Positions 16,460 through 25,845 of a stretch of 64,000 bases of DNA are shown piece after piece. Location: the NCBI RefSeq assembly GCF_003946345.1, contig NZ_RHNY01000004.1, positions 1-64,000 of the forward strand, written 5' to 3'. Under the pieces are notes generated by a model, which was not told the DNA's origin, did not search any database, and saw only the letters and a list, made by a program, of their open reading frames with translations. This DNA comes from Levilactobacillus tongjiangensis. GTDB lineage: Bacteria > Bacillota > Bacilli > Lactobacillales > Lactobacillaceae. A program made the translations under genes and the position numbers. Position 1 is the stretch's first letter; each line of letters opens with the position of its first letter.

Positions 16460-17188
16460 ATGAGTGATAACAAAGAAACGCCACGGAACGCGGGCGTTCA
16501 CCAAAACCGCAATACCGTTGCGTCTAACGAACGGGCAGCCTTTGACAACGTCGGGCTGACCAAGCGGAACGCTGACTACATGTTCCGGTTCAATAAGGCC
16601 TTGGAAAAGACCAAGTTGACGCCGGAAAAGAAGGCGGCCGCTGTCCAAAAGATGGTCGCAGAATTAGTTGACGGCCAAAAGAGTGGAGCAACCGCTAAGA
16701 ACCTGTACGGGGATGTCGATGCGCGGGTCAAGGAAGTCGTTGAAGGGCCTGAACGTGAGGTTCAAGTCTTTGGCGGTCCTGATTACTGGCCAAACATGAT
16801 TTACAACGCGCTGTCATTCTTCATGATCTTTAACCTGATGTTCGGGGTACTCTACCTGTTTAGCCCGAACCTGGTCAAGGAAAGCAACAGCCCAATTGGG
16901 ATTTCAGCTATCATTATTAGTGCGATCGGTGCCGGGTTCATTATGCCGATCATGCCTAAGCTGTTCGATCCAAAGATCAAGCACAAGTACAACGGGTGGA
17001 TTCGCCTGTTGATCGTTCTAGGTGGGTTCTTGATCTGGATGGTGCTGTTCTTCTTCGCACAGCTGATGCCACGGACGATCAACCCAGTTCTGGGTGGTTG
17101 GCCTAGCTTGATGCTGGCAGTGTTCTCTGGTATCGGTATGTACTGGATTCGCCGGCATTACAAGATTACTGGTGGGTTCTTCGGTTAA
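16460..17188 (+). CDS. DUF1129 family membrane protein
   Basis: A 242-residue protein with a charged, soluble N-terminal half (about 1-110) and four hydrophobic helices in the second half, ending YWIRRHYKITGGFFG. This matches DUF1129, which follows ychF in lactobacilli. Function unknown. The region downstream of the stop enters the palindromic repeat array rather than a simple terminator. Confidence 0.85.
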   Translation: MSDNKETPRNAGVHQNRNTVASNERAAFDNVGLTKRNADYMFRFNKALEKTKLTPEKKAAAVQKMVAELVDGQKSGATAKNLYGDVDARVKEVVEGPEREVQVFGGPDYWPNMIYNALSFFMIFNLMFGVLYLFSPNLVKESNSPIGISAIIISAIGAGFIMPIMPKLFDPKIKHKYNGWIRLLIVLGGFLIWMVLFFFAQLMPRTINPVLGGWPSLMLAVFSGIGMYWIRRHYKITGGFFG

Positions 17189-17242
17189 ATCTTTGGGGTA
17201 AACCTAAGCTTTTGACAAGGTGGATGGTGGCCGCCTGCGGCT

Positions 17243-17390
17243 GCCAGAGACTGCGCTGTGGGGCGAACCTGGGAGCCAAAAAGCGGTCTCCCAGGCGCCT
17301 TGAAACCTCGCTAAGTTCGCGAGTTTCCAAGGTCGGCCCATGTTCTAAGCGGTAAACCGCTAAGAACATCGACACAGCGCAGTCCCTGGC
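17243..17390 (-). repeat. Palindromic repeat copy C1 (three-hairpin class)
   Basis: Closing arms GCCAGAGACTGCGCTGTG (17243-17260) and CACAGCGCAGTCCCTGGC (17373-17390) differ at one base, an A/C on plus that is a G-U on the minus strand. Core hairpins match copy A2 in reverse. Conserved ends CCGCCTGCGG and CCTCCGGCTC flank it. Confidence 0.85.
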
Positions 17391-17465
17391 TTCCTCCGGC
17401 TCACGTCGGTGGTTAGCTGGTCCACTCTGGTTGCCGAGTACCAGTTATATTTTAATTTGTCATGG

Positions 17466-17493
17466 GGTCGGGACGTTTTGTTCCGGCCTTTTT
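17466..17493 (+). terminator. Rho-independent terminator between repeats
   Basis: GGTCGGGAC (17466-17474) with GTTCCGGCC (17480-17488) followed by a T-run. It may end the ychF-DUF1129 transcript after the first repeat. Confidence 0.6.
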
Positions 17494-17562
17494 GTTGCAG
17501 TGAATGCCAATTATCGCCACCTGCGGCTGACTGGGGCAACGCACTGCTGGTATCGCCGCCTG

Positions 17563-17702
17563 CGGTTGACTGGGACCACGCTGTGGGGCGAACCTGAGAG
17601 CCAAAAAGCGGTCTCTCAGGCGCCTCGGAACTTCACTAAATTCGCGAGTTTCCAAGGTCGGCCCATGTTCTAAGCAAAGACCGCTAAGAACATCGACACG
17701 CA
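17563..17702 (-). repeat. Palindromic repeat copy C2 (core with one normal arm)
   Basis: Same three-hairpin core as C3, 160 bp upstream in tandem. The left arm GGTTGACTGGGACCACGCT (17563-17581) has no true partner because the right arm is replaced by the junction to C3. A further partial arm occurs at about 17525-17544, so the array grew by tandem duplication. Confidence 0.75.
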
Positions 17703-17722
17703 CCACTGGTATTGCCGCCTGC

Positions 17723-17877
17723 GGCTGACCGGGGCCACGCTATGGGGCGAACCTGAGAGCCAAAGGGCGGTCTCTCAGGCGCCTTGAAACCTCGCTAAGT
17801 TCGCGAGTTTCCAAGGTCGGCCCATGTTCTAAGCGAAGACCGCTAAGAACATCGACACAGCGTGGCCCCGGTCAGCC
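17723..17877 (-). repeat. Palindromic repeat copy C3 (three-hairpin class)
   Basis: Perfect 19-bp closing stem: GGCTGACCGGGGCCACGCT (17723-17741) and its complement at 17859-17877. Core hairpins as in C1. Flanked by GCCGCCTGCGG and CCTCCGGCTC. Confidence 0.85.
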
Positions 17878-18050
17878 TCCGGCTCTAAATTGTGGTGACC
17901 TGTTCTGTTGGTGGCCGTATTTCACGGTCGACTAATACGGGAGACTAATTCGTGTTATCTAGGATATCAATTTAATGTTAGTTAGATAGGAACTGCATTG
18001 TGGCATGACTTTACCAGACTAATGGGTGCCAGCCATGTTAGCCGAGAGGT

Positions 18051-18177
18051 CGTCAAATATAGGCTCAGCCGTGGAACTGTCTTAGCGGAGTGGTCTGCTC
18101 CGGTTAGACAGCGCCGGCTTGAGAGACCGCTCTTTGGCTCTCAAACGCGCGCACAGCGTTCCAGCCTATATTTGACG
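18051..18177 (+). repeat. Palindromic repeat copy D1 (two-hairpin class)
   Basis: Closing stem CGTCAAATATAGGCT (18051-18065) with a perfect complement at 18163-18177. H1 CTGTCTTAGCGGAG/CTCCGGTTAGACAG; H3 TTGAGAG-A-CC/GGCTCTCAA. Left end AGCCGAGAGG, right end CCGGCAGGCGGC. Confidence 0.85.
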
Positions 18178-18214
18178 GCCGGCAGGCGGCACACAACCGA
18201 CAATCCCATCAGGT

Positions 18215-18341
18215 CGTCAAATATAGGCTCAGCCGTGGAACTGTCTTAGCGGAGTGGTCTGCTCCGGTTAGACAGCGCCGGCTTGGGAGACCGCTCTTTG
18301 GCTCCCAAACGCGCGCACCGCGTTCCAGCCTATATTTGACG
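18215..18341 (+). repeat. Palindromic repeat copy D2, tandem duplicate of D1
   Basis: Identical arms to D1 exactly 164 bp downstream. H3 differs: its stem is TTGGGAG/CTCCCAA instead of TTGAGAG/CTCTCAA, a compensated change between two otherwise near-identical copies. Region 18342-18657 beyond shows nothing recognisable. Confidence 0.85.
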
Positions 18342-18711
18342 GCCGGTAGGCGGTACACAACCGACAATCTCACAATCCCATCAGACCAGTAAATGCAAGC
18401 CTGAACACTCGCTTAGTTTTAGTCGGAATAATAGAAAAAAGTTTTTTCGGATGGTCTTTTTCAATAAATGGGCGTAGTAGTACAGGGGCGCACCTGCTTG
18501 TGAAAAGATGGCTGGTATTGGCGGACGTACAGTCTGGAATTTTGGCGCTAAATGTTGGCCCGTAGCGGTTAATGGGCGCACTCACAAATCGGGTAGAACC
18601 TGTGAAAAGTTGGTGCTTGACCCGGCAAGCGGATGGCCCTATTATGCAACCAAGTAGTTGAGCTGCTTCCGGGCCCGACGAAAAAATCCATATTCTCGGG
18701 GAGGATTTTTT

Positions 18712-19341
18712 ATGAAAAAAGTCTTTGGATATGTTTTAGGGTTGGTTGCCGCGTTGACGCTTGCCGGGGGGATTGCCACGACCGCTAACGCTGATGGAAG
18801 TAGTGCTGATGCTGCGAGTGGTAGTGGCAGCGGGAGTGCTCCTGCTAGTGCCATTGTGCCTTCGGGACCTTCTGATACGATTGCCCCAGCTGCTGGGATG
18901 TCGAGTAGCAGTTCTAGCAGTGCATCCAGCAGCAGTTCCAGCAGTGCTGCCAACAGTAGTAGCGCCGTTGATAGCTCCAGCACCGCCAGCTCATCATCCA
19001 GTTCCGCAACGCAAAAACCACAGAAACCAGAAAAGCCTGCGAAGAAGCCTGCTAAGGAAAAGGAAATGAGCGCTGCCAAGAAGATGCGTGGGCGTTTACA
19101 CTACAAGAAGGATTCTCGCGTCATTCTCTTCCAGAAGGTCCGCAAGGGTGCTGAAGTAACGTTACGCAACCGTGAAGGCAAGTTTGTTAAGAAGTTCCGG
19201 GTCAAGAAGAACGGCAAGTTTGAAGTTCGCTTGACTGCCAAGGAAGCTAAGGAATTGAACAAGGGCGGCAAGTACTTCAAGTTCACTGTTGTGGAAAAGG
19301 GCTACAAGGCCTACACTATCCACTACTTGATCAAGAAGTAG
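18712..19341 (+). CDS. Secreted Ser/Ala-rich protein with basic C-terminal domain
   Basis: A 209-residue protein. A signal peptide (KKVFGYVLGLVAALTLAGG) with probable cleavage after TANA is followed by a low-complexity Ser/Ala linker (about 30-100), a Pro/Lys stretch (QKPQKPEKPAKKPAK) and a basic, probably beta-rich C-terminal domain of ~85 residues ending YTIHYLIKK. Start ATG 18712 because GGGGAGG lies just upstream and the signal peptide begins there. No anchor motif, so it is released or bound by charge to the wall. Family not recognised. The membrane glycosyltransferase downstream could in principle modify it (speculative). Confidence 0.7.
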   Translation: MKKVFGYVLGLVAALTLAGGIATTANADGSSADAASGSGSGSAPASAIVPSGPSDTIAPAAGMSSSSSSSASSSSSSSAANSSSAVDSSSTASSSSSSATQKPQKPEKPAKKPAKEKEMSAAKKMRGRLHYKKDSRVILFQKVRKGAEVTLRNREGKFVKKFRVKKNGKFEVRLTAKEAKELNKGGKYFKFTVVEKGYKAYTIHYLIKK

Positions 19342-19353
19342 CCGATTAGTTTC

Positions 19354-19380
19354 AAAAAGACGTGGGTGACCACGCCTTTT
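19354..19380 (+). terminator. Rho-independent terminator
   Basis: AAAAAGACGTGG / CCACGCCTTTT with a GTGA loop, immediately after the secreted protein gene. Confidence 0.7.
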
Positions 19381-19432
19381 CTTATGCAGAGAGATTGATT
19401 GTTCACCGAATTAATGGGGAGGGGCAATTATT

Positions 19433-21070
19433 ATGAAGCGAATAGGGACACACCTGCATAGTAAAAATAGTCAGGTCCTGGGGTTGTTGACGATTGTGGG
19501 CGTGTTTATCATGACCTTCTGCTCTTACACCTCCCCGGCATTTTATTTTGACACGTCACCGGATAACAACGCGTTCTTCACGGTCGGCAAGGCCATGATG
19601 CACGGCATCGTTCCCTATAAGGATATTTTTGAACAGAAGGGACCGTACGTCTACTTCCTCCACGGGTTGGCCTACCTGGTCAGCAATCGCAGTTTCTTGT
19701 TGATATTTGTCTATGAAATTGCGACGCTGGTGGCGGCCATGTTTCTGGTCTACAAGTTGGGTCAGCTACTCAGGGTCAGCCAGCTGGGCGCGTTATTGAT
19801 TGCGTTGTTATCGCCATTACTTTTTCTGTATCACCCGTACTACGATTACGGCGACACGGTGGAATTCTTCACGTTGCCACTATTGATTTCGCTGATTTAT
19901 CTGTTGGTCTTACTGGACCAACGGGGGTTAACGGTCAGTCACTGGTGGTTCTTCGCGCAGGGCGCCATCGTGGGGGTCGTGTTCCTGTCGAAGTATACGT
20001 TGCTAGGCGCTTGGATCGTCTTTTATTTGGGACTAGTGGGTGTCTTGCTGGCAAAGCGTCAGTGGCGGCAACTAGGACGCGTGGTGGGCTGGAGTGCCGG
20101 CGGGTTCCTGTTGACGACCGTCCCGTGGCTGATTTACTTCCTGGTCACGGGCGGATTGAGCGCGTTCATCAACGTGTATATTCTGTTCAACACCAAGGTT
20201 TACCTGACCTCGTCAGTCGCCGCGTTTTCCAACCTGGTGCAGTCGATGACGGTCGTTTCCCAATTTTTCCAGAACAACGTCCTGTTCTTCTTACTGGGCG
20301 TGGTGGGAACGCTGCTGGTGACGTTCCAGCGCGATGTATTCCAGCACAACTTTACGCGCGGCCTGTACTTGTTGACGATACTGGGTTGTGACCTCTTTGC
20401 GCTGTACGGGTACCAGGCGGGGGCGGTGTACCAGTATTATGAGCTGATTTATTTCGCGGGCTTTGTTCTACCTTTCGTGTACCTGGGCAAGCTGTTCTTT
20501 GCGCGGGTCCAGTTGCCAAATGAAAATGAAGACACGTTTGTGATTTTGGCGACGCTGCTCATCAGCCTGTTCCTGGTGCTGGGCGTGAACAATAACGTGA
20601 CGAATTCCAAGATATTTCCGAACAATGCGTCCATCACGGAGAAGGCAACGGCCAAGCCGCAACAGCCCGCGCAACTTGTCTTTGGACACATGATGCGTGC
20701 GGCTCACGCTCCGCTGACGATGTTGAATTATGGCTCGATCGATATGGGGTTTTATACCGCATCGGGCGCCGTACCGTCGACGTATTTCTTTCAGAATTAC
20801 AACATTTCCCAGGCCTCAGCGCCACAAATTCTGCAGTCGCAGGTTAATCTGATCAAGCAGGGCCAGGTGGAATGGGTCGTGCTGAATACGCCGGCCGGCA
20901 AGACGGTCAAGCAGTGGCAGGGCGGGGGCGGCCGCATTAGTAGCGGTAACCTGAACCCTGGGACGGCGAAATTGGCGAAACCGCTCAATGAGAATTACCG
21001 GGAAGTGGCGCAGCACACCCAGATGTTTGAAGGGGTCAGTGTGACCTACTGGTTGTATCGGCTTCGGTAG
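19433..21070 (+). CDS. Membrane glycosyltransferase, GT39/ArnT-like (GT-C fold)
   Basis: A 545-residue protein with about ten or more membrane helices and a C-terminal extracytoplasmic part of ~150 residues. The first external loop has FDTSPDNNAFFTVGKAMMHG followed by PYKDIFEQKGP, the acidic catalytic loop typical of GT-C enzymes using polyprenyl-phosphate sugars (GT39/PMT-like). It likely transfers a sugar to a wall polymer or secreted protein outside the membrane. ATG follows GGGGAGGGG. The secreted protein gene lies just upstream. Donor and acceptor unknown. Confidence 0.8.
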   Translation: MKRIGTHLHSKNSQVLGLLTIVGVFIMTFCSYTSPAFYFDTSPDNNAFFTVGKAMMHGIVPYKDIFEQKGPYVYFLHGLAYLVSNRSFLLIFVYEIATLVAAMFLVYKLGQLLRVSQLGALLIALLSPLLFLYHPYYDYGDTVEFFTLPLLISLIYLLVLLDQRGLTVSHWWFFAQGAIVGVVFLSKYTLLGAWIVFYLGLVGVLLAKRQWRQLGRVVGWSAGGFLLTTVPWLIYFLVTGGLSAFINVYILFNTKVYLTSSVAAFSNLVQSMTVVSQFFQNNVLFFLLGVVGTLLVTFQRDVFQHNFTRGLYLLTILGCDLFALYGYQAGAVYQYYELIYFAGFVLPFVYLGKLFFARVQLPNENEDTFVILATLLISLFLVLGVNNNVTNSKIFPNNASITEKATAKPQQPAQLVFGHMMRAAHAPLTMLNYGSIDMGFYTASGAVPSTYFFQNYNISQASAPQILQSQVNLIKQGQVEWVVLNTPAGKTVKQWQGGGGRISSGNLNPGTAKLAKPLNENYREVAQHTQMFEGVSVTYWLYRLR

Positions 21071-21103
21071 TGTTCTTGTTGCTTTATTTGCCGCCTCCGG
21101 CGC

Positions 21104-21265
21104 CCAGAAATTTGGCCCGCTGTGGGGACCGGGGCAAGCCTGAGAAGCGGTCTTGCCCCTCGACTTGAAGCCTCGGTAACCCGCCGAGTCTCCAAGCTCG
21201 TCCCACGGACTAGGTCGGCCAAGAACGCCAACCAATTCCGTCGACACCGCGGGCCAAATTTCTGG
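21104..21265 (-). repeat. Palindromic repeat copy E1 (three-hairpin class)
   Basis: Perfect 17-bp closing stem CCAGAAATTTGGCCCGC (21104-21120) with its complement at 21249-21265. H3 (minus) GGGGCAAG-A-CC/GGCTTGCCCC. Ends CCGCCTCCGG and CCTGCGGCTAC flank it. Confidence 0.85.
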
Positions 21266-21577
21266 TCACCTGCGGCTACGATGGCGGGTGACCACTACCT
21301 GGCCGATGCAACCTGTGGCGTCACTGGGCCTGGCATAGGGTATGCTGACCATTTGACCGCTGTTTGGATTGGATCAGCTGATTTATGTAGTAGGCTGGCT
21401 GTGCGGGGACGGCTACGCCAATGGTTTTGTCGTTTTGATGATGGATTAATTGAAGCGTCAAAATAGCTAGCTCACTCAGTATCTAAGTTATGGCTAACGA
21501 CGAAAGATTTAGTGGTTAAGACTATGATTGAAATTTCAAACTAAACCGATGGTGATTAGCGGACGATGTAGCCGGAG
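21266..21577. other. Spacer between divergent repeats E1 and E2
   Basis: About 310 bp without a supported gene. Short open frames here are extensions of the palindrome symmetry. Nothing else recognised. Confidence 0.5.
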
Positions 21578-21749
21578 AAAGTTAGGAGTGGTGCCGGCCG
21601 TGTCGGTGGTCTTAGCTCGGCGAAATTTGCCGAGGTTAGAGCACGGGACGAGCTTGGAGACTCAGAGTTCTTCTGAGGCTTCAAGTCGAGCTGGCGAACT
21701 GTTTCTCAGGCCGAAAGCGGTCCCCACGGCAGGCGCCGCTCCTGACTTT
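21578..21749 (+). repeat. Palindromic repeat copy E2 (three-hairpin class)
   Basis: Arms AAAGTTAGGAGTGGTGCC (from 21578) and GGCGCCGCTCCTGACTTT (from 21732) differ at three positions, each giving a U-G pair on the plus strand. Hairpins CTCGGC/GCCGAG and GCTTGGAGACTC/GAGGCTTCAAG are visible; H3 is degraded. Left end GTAGCCGGAG. Confidence 0.75.
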
Positions 21750-21810
21750 TGTAGGCGGCAATTTTGTCGAAGCCAGATATTTTTTAACCAATTAATGATA
21801 TGACAACTCT

Positions 21811-21852
21811 AATATAAGGGGCGTTGGAGACTACTCTAACGCCCTTTATATT
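21811..21852. terminator. Hairpin upstream of guaB
   Basis: AATATAAGGGGCGTTGGAG (21811-21829) pairs with CTCTAACGCCCTTTATATT (21834-21852), two mismatches. Probably a bidirectional terminator isolating guaB from the repeats. Confidence 0.65.
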
Positions 21853-21937
21853 GGATTGGGTACACAGCGGGAAATGGCGTGGTTGCTTTGAAATTTGCCC
21901 AAAACGATGATAGTTCAATGAGAGTCCTTGACCTGAC

Positions 21938-21966
21938 TGGCCTAGACTGGTAAATTAAGAAACAAT
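21938..21966 (+). promoter_or_regulatory. guaB promoter
   Basis: TTGACC (21938-21943), 17-bp spacer, TAAATT (21961-21966) with extended TG at 21958-21959. Confidence 0.7.
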
Positions 21967-21984
21967 ATCTCCCAGGATTCCTAA

Positions 21985-23163
<1,179 letters not shown>

Positions 23164-23183
23164 ACAGATTTTTTAAATTGCAG

Positions 23184-23218
23184 GGACTGACCGTTGCTTA
23201 ACGGTTGGTCCTTTTTTT
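23184..23218 (+). terminator. guaB terminator
   Basis: GGACTGACCGTT (23184-23195) pairs with AACGGTTGGTCC (23200-23211), followed by seven T. Confidence 0.92.
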
Positions 23219-23243
23219 GTTGGTGCTTTGTTGGCGCCTTGCC

Positions 23244-23376
23244 GGGCGAGAAAAATAAGCTGGAACGCTGTGAACGCGATTTCGAGCCAAGGAGCGGTCT
23301 CGAAACTCGGTTCTGCCTAACCACGGAAGAACGCCGTGCTAAGGCAGTGCCACGGCTGAGCCTATTTTTCTCGCCC
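23244..23376 (-). repeat. Palindromic repeat copy F1 (two-hairpin class)
   Basis: Closing arms GGGCGAGAAAAATAAGCT (23244-23261) and AGCCTATTTTTCTCGCCC (23359-23376), one A/C mismatch that is G-U on minus. H3 (minus) TTCGAG-A-CC/GGCTCGAA. Confidence 0.85.
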
Positions 23377-23475
23377 TCACGGCTGATACAGATGTACGAC
23401 TATGTTCAGCGACGATGAACCGGGCGGCCAAGTCAGGGTGAACCTGTGTTGCAGTTGGTGTGATGTCAGCCGTGA

Positions 23476-23612
23476 GGGCGGGCCTGTAGGTGCTCAGCCA
23501 TGAAATTTCTCTTAGCTGAGCGGGCTTCTCAGGTTAGAGAAAGGTCGGTCTTTGAGACCGCCCTTTGGCTCAAAGCCGTGCCCATGGCGTTCCAGCACCT
23601 ACAGGCCCGCCC
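23476..23612 (+). repeat. Palindromic repeat copy F2 (two-hairpin class)
   Basis: Perfect 19-bp closing stem: GGGCGGGCCTGTAGGTGCT (23476-23494) and its complement at 23594-23612. H1 TTTCTCTTAGCTGAG/CTCAGGTTAGAGAAA; H3 CTTTGAG-A-CC/GGCTCAAAG. Left end AGCCGTGAGG, right end CCGGTAAGGCG. Confidence 0.87.
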
Positions 23613-23841
23613 GGTAAGGCGTAAACAAGGCGCCAACAAAGCGCCAACCCAGTCACAAACCCTAAGTTGGTCAGGAGCGGGTAAATAGTGTAAGATTAAG
23701 GAATGGTAAAGTGCCTTACGCCCGACTAAAGGTTCGGGTTTTCGGGCCGCGCTCCGGCGTTTATTTGCTAAAATAGACAGTAAACCTACGGGGAAAGACC
23801 GCTAGTGAAGTTGCCTAGCTGTTAAAGGAGATTAGCACACG

Positions 23842-24531
23842 ATGAAAATTTTAGTTGTCGATGACGATAAAGAAATTGCTCAGTTACTTGAAATCTACAT
23901 TAAAAATGAAGGTTACGAACCCCTGACCGCTTATGACGGTAAGGAAGCGCTGACCAAATTGCACACCACGCCTGATATCTCACTGATGATTTTGGACATT
24001 ATGATGCCCGAAATGAGTGGAATCGAAGTCATGAAAGAAGTTCGGAAGGACTCACAGATTCCAATTTTGATTCTGTCCGCCAAGACCGGTGACATGGATA
24101 AGATTCAGGGGCTGATTTCTGGTGCCGATGATTATGTCACCAAGCCATTTAACCCCTTAGAAGTTATGGCCCGGGTCAAGTCTCTGTTACGGCGGAGCCA
24201 AGACCAAGTGACCGACGATGCGCCAGACGTTCTGGACATCGGGACGTTGACGATCAACAAGGATTCCCATGAAGTTAAGACGATTGCCGGCAAGACCATT
24301 TCGCTGACGGCGCTGGAATTTGGGATTCTCTACCTACTGGCGAGTCACCCTAACCGGGTCTTTTCAGCCGATGAGATCTTTGAACGCGTTTGGCGTCAAG
24401 AAAGCATTGTTTCGGCCAAGACCGTCATGGTCCACGTGAGTCACTTGCGGGACAAGATTGAAGAAGCCACGAACGGCGAAAAGGTTATTCAGACCGTTTG
24501 GGGCGTCGGTTACAAGATTGAATCACACTAA
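23842..24531 (+). CDS. OmpR/PhoB-family response regulator
   Basis: A 229-residue two-domain regulator. The receiver has the acidic pair DDD (residues 8-10), phospho-accepting Asp in MILDIMMPEMSG, Thr/Ser in LILSAKT and Lys in VTKPFNP. The C-terminal winged helix (about 130-227) contains ALEFGILYLLASHPNRVFS and ends VQ/IQTVWGVGYKIE. It forms a two-component pair with the kinase at 24619. A -10-like TGCTAAAAT lies at about 23766-23774. Confidence 0.94.
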   Translation: MKILVVDDDKEIAQLLEIYIKNEGYEPLTAYDGKEALTKLHTTPDISLMILDIMMPEMSGIEVMKEVRKDSQIPILILSAKTGDMDKIQGLISGADDYVTKPFNPLEVMARVKSLLRRSQDQVTDDAPDVLDIGTLTINKDSHEVKTIAGKTISLTALEFGILYLLASHPNRVFSADEIFERVWRQESIVSAKTVMVHVSHLRDKIEEATNGEKVIQTVWGVGYKIESH

Positions 24532-24568
24532 GCCAACAAGTTTCGGCTATTGGAGAGGGAAGTTACCA

Positions 24569-24622
24569 TTGGAAAATTTACACACATCCCAATTAAATAG
24601 CGGACTGGGGGCCGCCGCATGA
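24569..24622 (+). CDS. Candidate 17-residue leader peptide coupled to the kinase gene
   Basis: TTG 24569 lies nine bases after GGAGAGGG and opens a 17-codon frame (LENLHTSQLNSGLGAAA). Its TGA (24620-24622) overlaps the kinase ATG as ATGA. The good ribosome site and exact overlap suggest the kinase is translated by coupling. It could also be an accident of spacing. Confidence 0.35.
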   Translation: MENLHTSQLNSGLGAAA

Positions 24623-25794
24623 AGTTAACGACACGAGAAAAAAGCGCGCTCTTCATGGAAGGTGTCGTGACGGTCATCCTCCTGTTGATGCTGAACCTGG
24701 CATTGCTGGTGCTGATCAGTCAGGCTATCGAAAGCAACCCCGGACTGCGTGATGGGATCTTTATCATCAAACGGTCTGTGGTATTTGGCCCCAACCATTT
24801 TCAACTATGGAGTTGGGAAAACGTCTTCGTGACCTTCATGGTACTGGCCGACGGGGTCGTTGTTTGGTGGCGCCTGATTCGGCGGTATCACCAGATGCAG
24901 TTACACCACATCATTGACGAATTACACTACATTGCCAACGGCCACTTTGACCACCGGATTCCGTTTCGGGTCAGTGGGGACGTGCAACGGGTAGTGGATT
25001 CCGTCAACGCTCTAGTGGATTCCGTGATCAATTCAATGGATGAAGAACGGGCCATCGAGAAGTCGAAAGATGAGCTGATCACGAACGTTAGTCATGATAT
25101 CCGGACGCCATTGACCTCGATTATTGGCTACTTAGGTTTGATTGAAGACCAGCAGTATCACACGAAAGACGATTTGTTAAAATACACGCATACGGCCTTT
25201 TTGAAATCGAAACAGATGAAGTCCCTGGTGGATGATTTGTTTGAATACACCAAGGTGCGGCAGACCGATACGCCGTTGAGTCTGAACAACATTGACTTAG
25301 CAGCCATGTTGGAACAGCTTGGCGCTAGCTTTGAGCTGGAGGCCCAGAAGAAGGGCATGACGATTGGCTCGACCAGTGAACCAGCGACCCTCATGATGGA
25401 GGCTGACCCGGAGAAATTAGTCCGGGTATTTAACAACTTGGTCTCTAATGCGTTGAAGTATGGCGACGGCGGTAAGGAAATCAACCTGAACGCCAAGCGC
25501 CTGAGCGACAACGAGTTGGAGGTTCGGGTCACGAACGATGGGCCGAAGATTCCTAAAGAGTCCCTGGCGTTGATCTTCGAACGGTTTTACCGGGTTGAAG
25601 AATCGCGTTCCAAGGAAACCGGTGGGACCGGGCTGGGACTCGCCATTGCGCAGAGCATTGTGGCCTTGCACGGCGGCTACATTTTCGTGGAGTCGGACGA
25701 CGAACTCACCAGCTTTGTGATTCATTTGCCAGTCAAACACGACCACCCGTTGGAGATTCCGCAACGGTTGAAGGGTCCAGTTACGCGCAAGTAA
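24619..25794 (+). CDS. Sensor histidine kinase (VanS/ResE-like)
   Basis: A 391-residue membrane kinase. Two N-terminal helices (about 15-40 and 70-90) bracket a short external loop of ~30 residues. A HAMP-like linker (RIPFRVSGDVQRVVDSVNAL) precedes the phospho-accepting His in NVSHDIRTPLTSIIGY. The ATPase part shows NLVSNALKYG (N box), VTNDGPKIP (G1), FERFYRVEESRSKETGGTGL (F and G2). The short sensor loop suggests sensing in or at the membrane, possibly wall stress given the neighbouring D,D-carboxypeptidase. It acts with the regulator at 23842. Confidence 0.93.
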   Translation: MKLTTREKSALFMEGVVTVILLLMLNLALLVLISQAIESNPGLRDGIFIIKRSVVFGPNHFQLWSWENVFVTFMVLADGVVVWWRLIRRYHQMQLHHIIDELHYIANGHFDHRIPFRVSGDVQRVVDSVNALVDSVINSMDEERAIEKSKDELITNVSHDIRTPLTSIIGYLGLIEDQQYHTKDDLLKYTHTAFLKSKQMKSLVDDLFEYTKVRQTDTPLSLNNIDLAAMLEQLGASFELEAQKKGMTIGSTSEPATLMMEADPEKLVRVFNNLVSNALKYGDGGKEINLNAKRLSDNELEVRVTNDGPKIPKESLALIFERFYRVEESRSKETGGTGLGLAIAQSIVALHGGYIFVESDDELTSFVIHLPVKHDHPLEIPQRLKGPVTRK

Positions 25795-25845
25795 GTCAGC
25801 GTCGGTTCACGCCGACACTACATAAGATAGAGGAGTTTTAATTCA

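Larger units (their letters stand above)
23228..23641. repeat. Giant palindrome enclosing repeat copies F1 and F2
   Basis: Outer arms GTTGGCGCCTTG (from about 23231) and CAAGGCGCCAAC (ending about 23638) enclose two complete elements. The facing inner ends CCTCACGGCTGA (about 23374) and TCAGCCGTGAGG (about 23466) are complementary too. The whole is a ~410-bp palindrome of palindromes. Confidence 0.8.

Noticed and set aside
17243-18341. CRISPR array
   Set aside because: Units are 160-190 bp palindromes with internal hairpins, not short direct repeats with unique spacers, and no cas genes are present.
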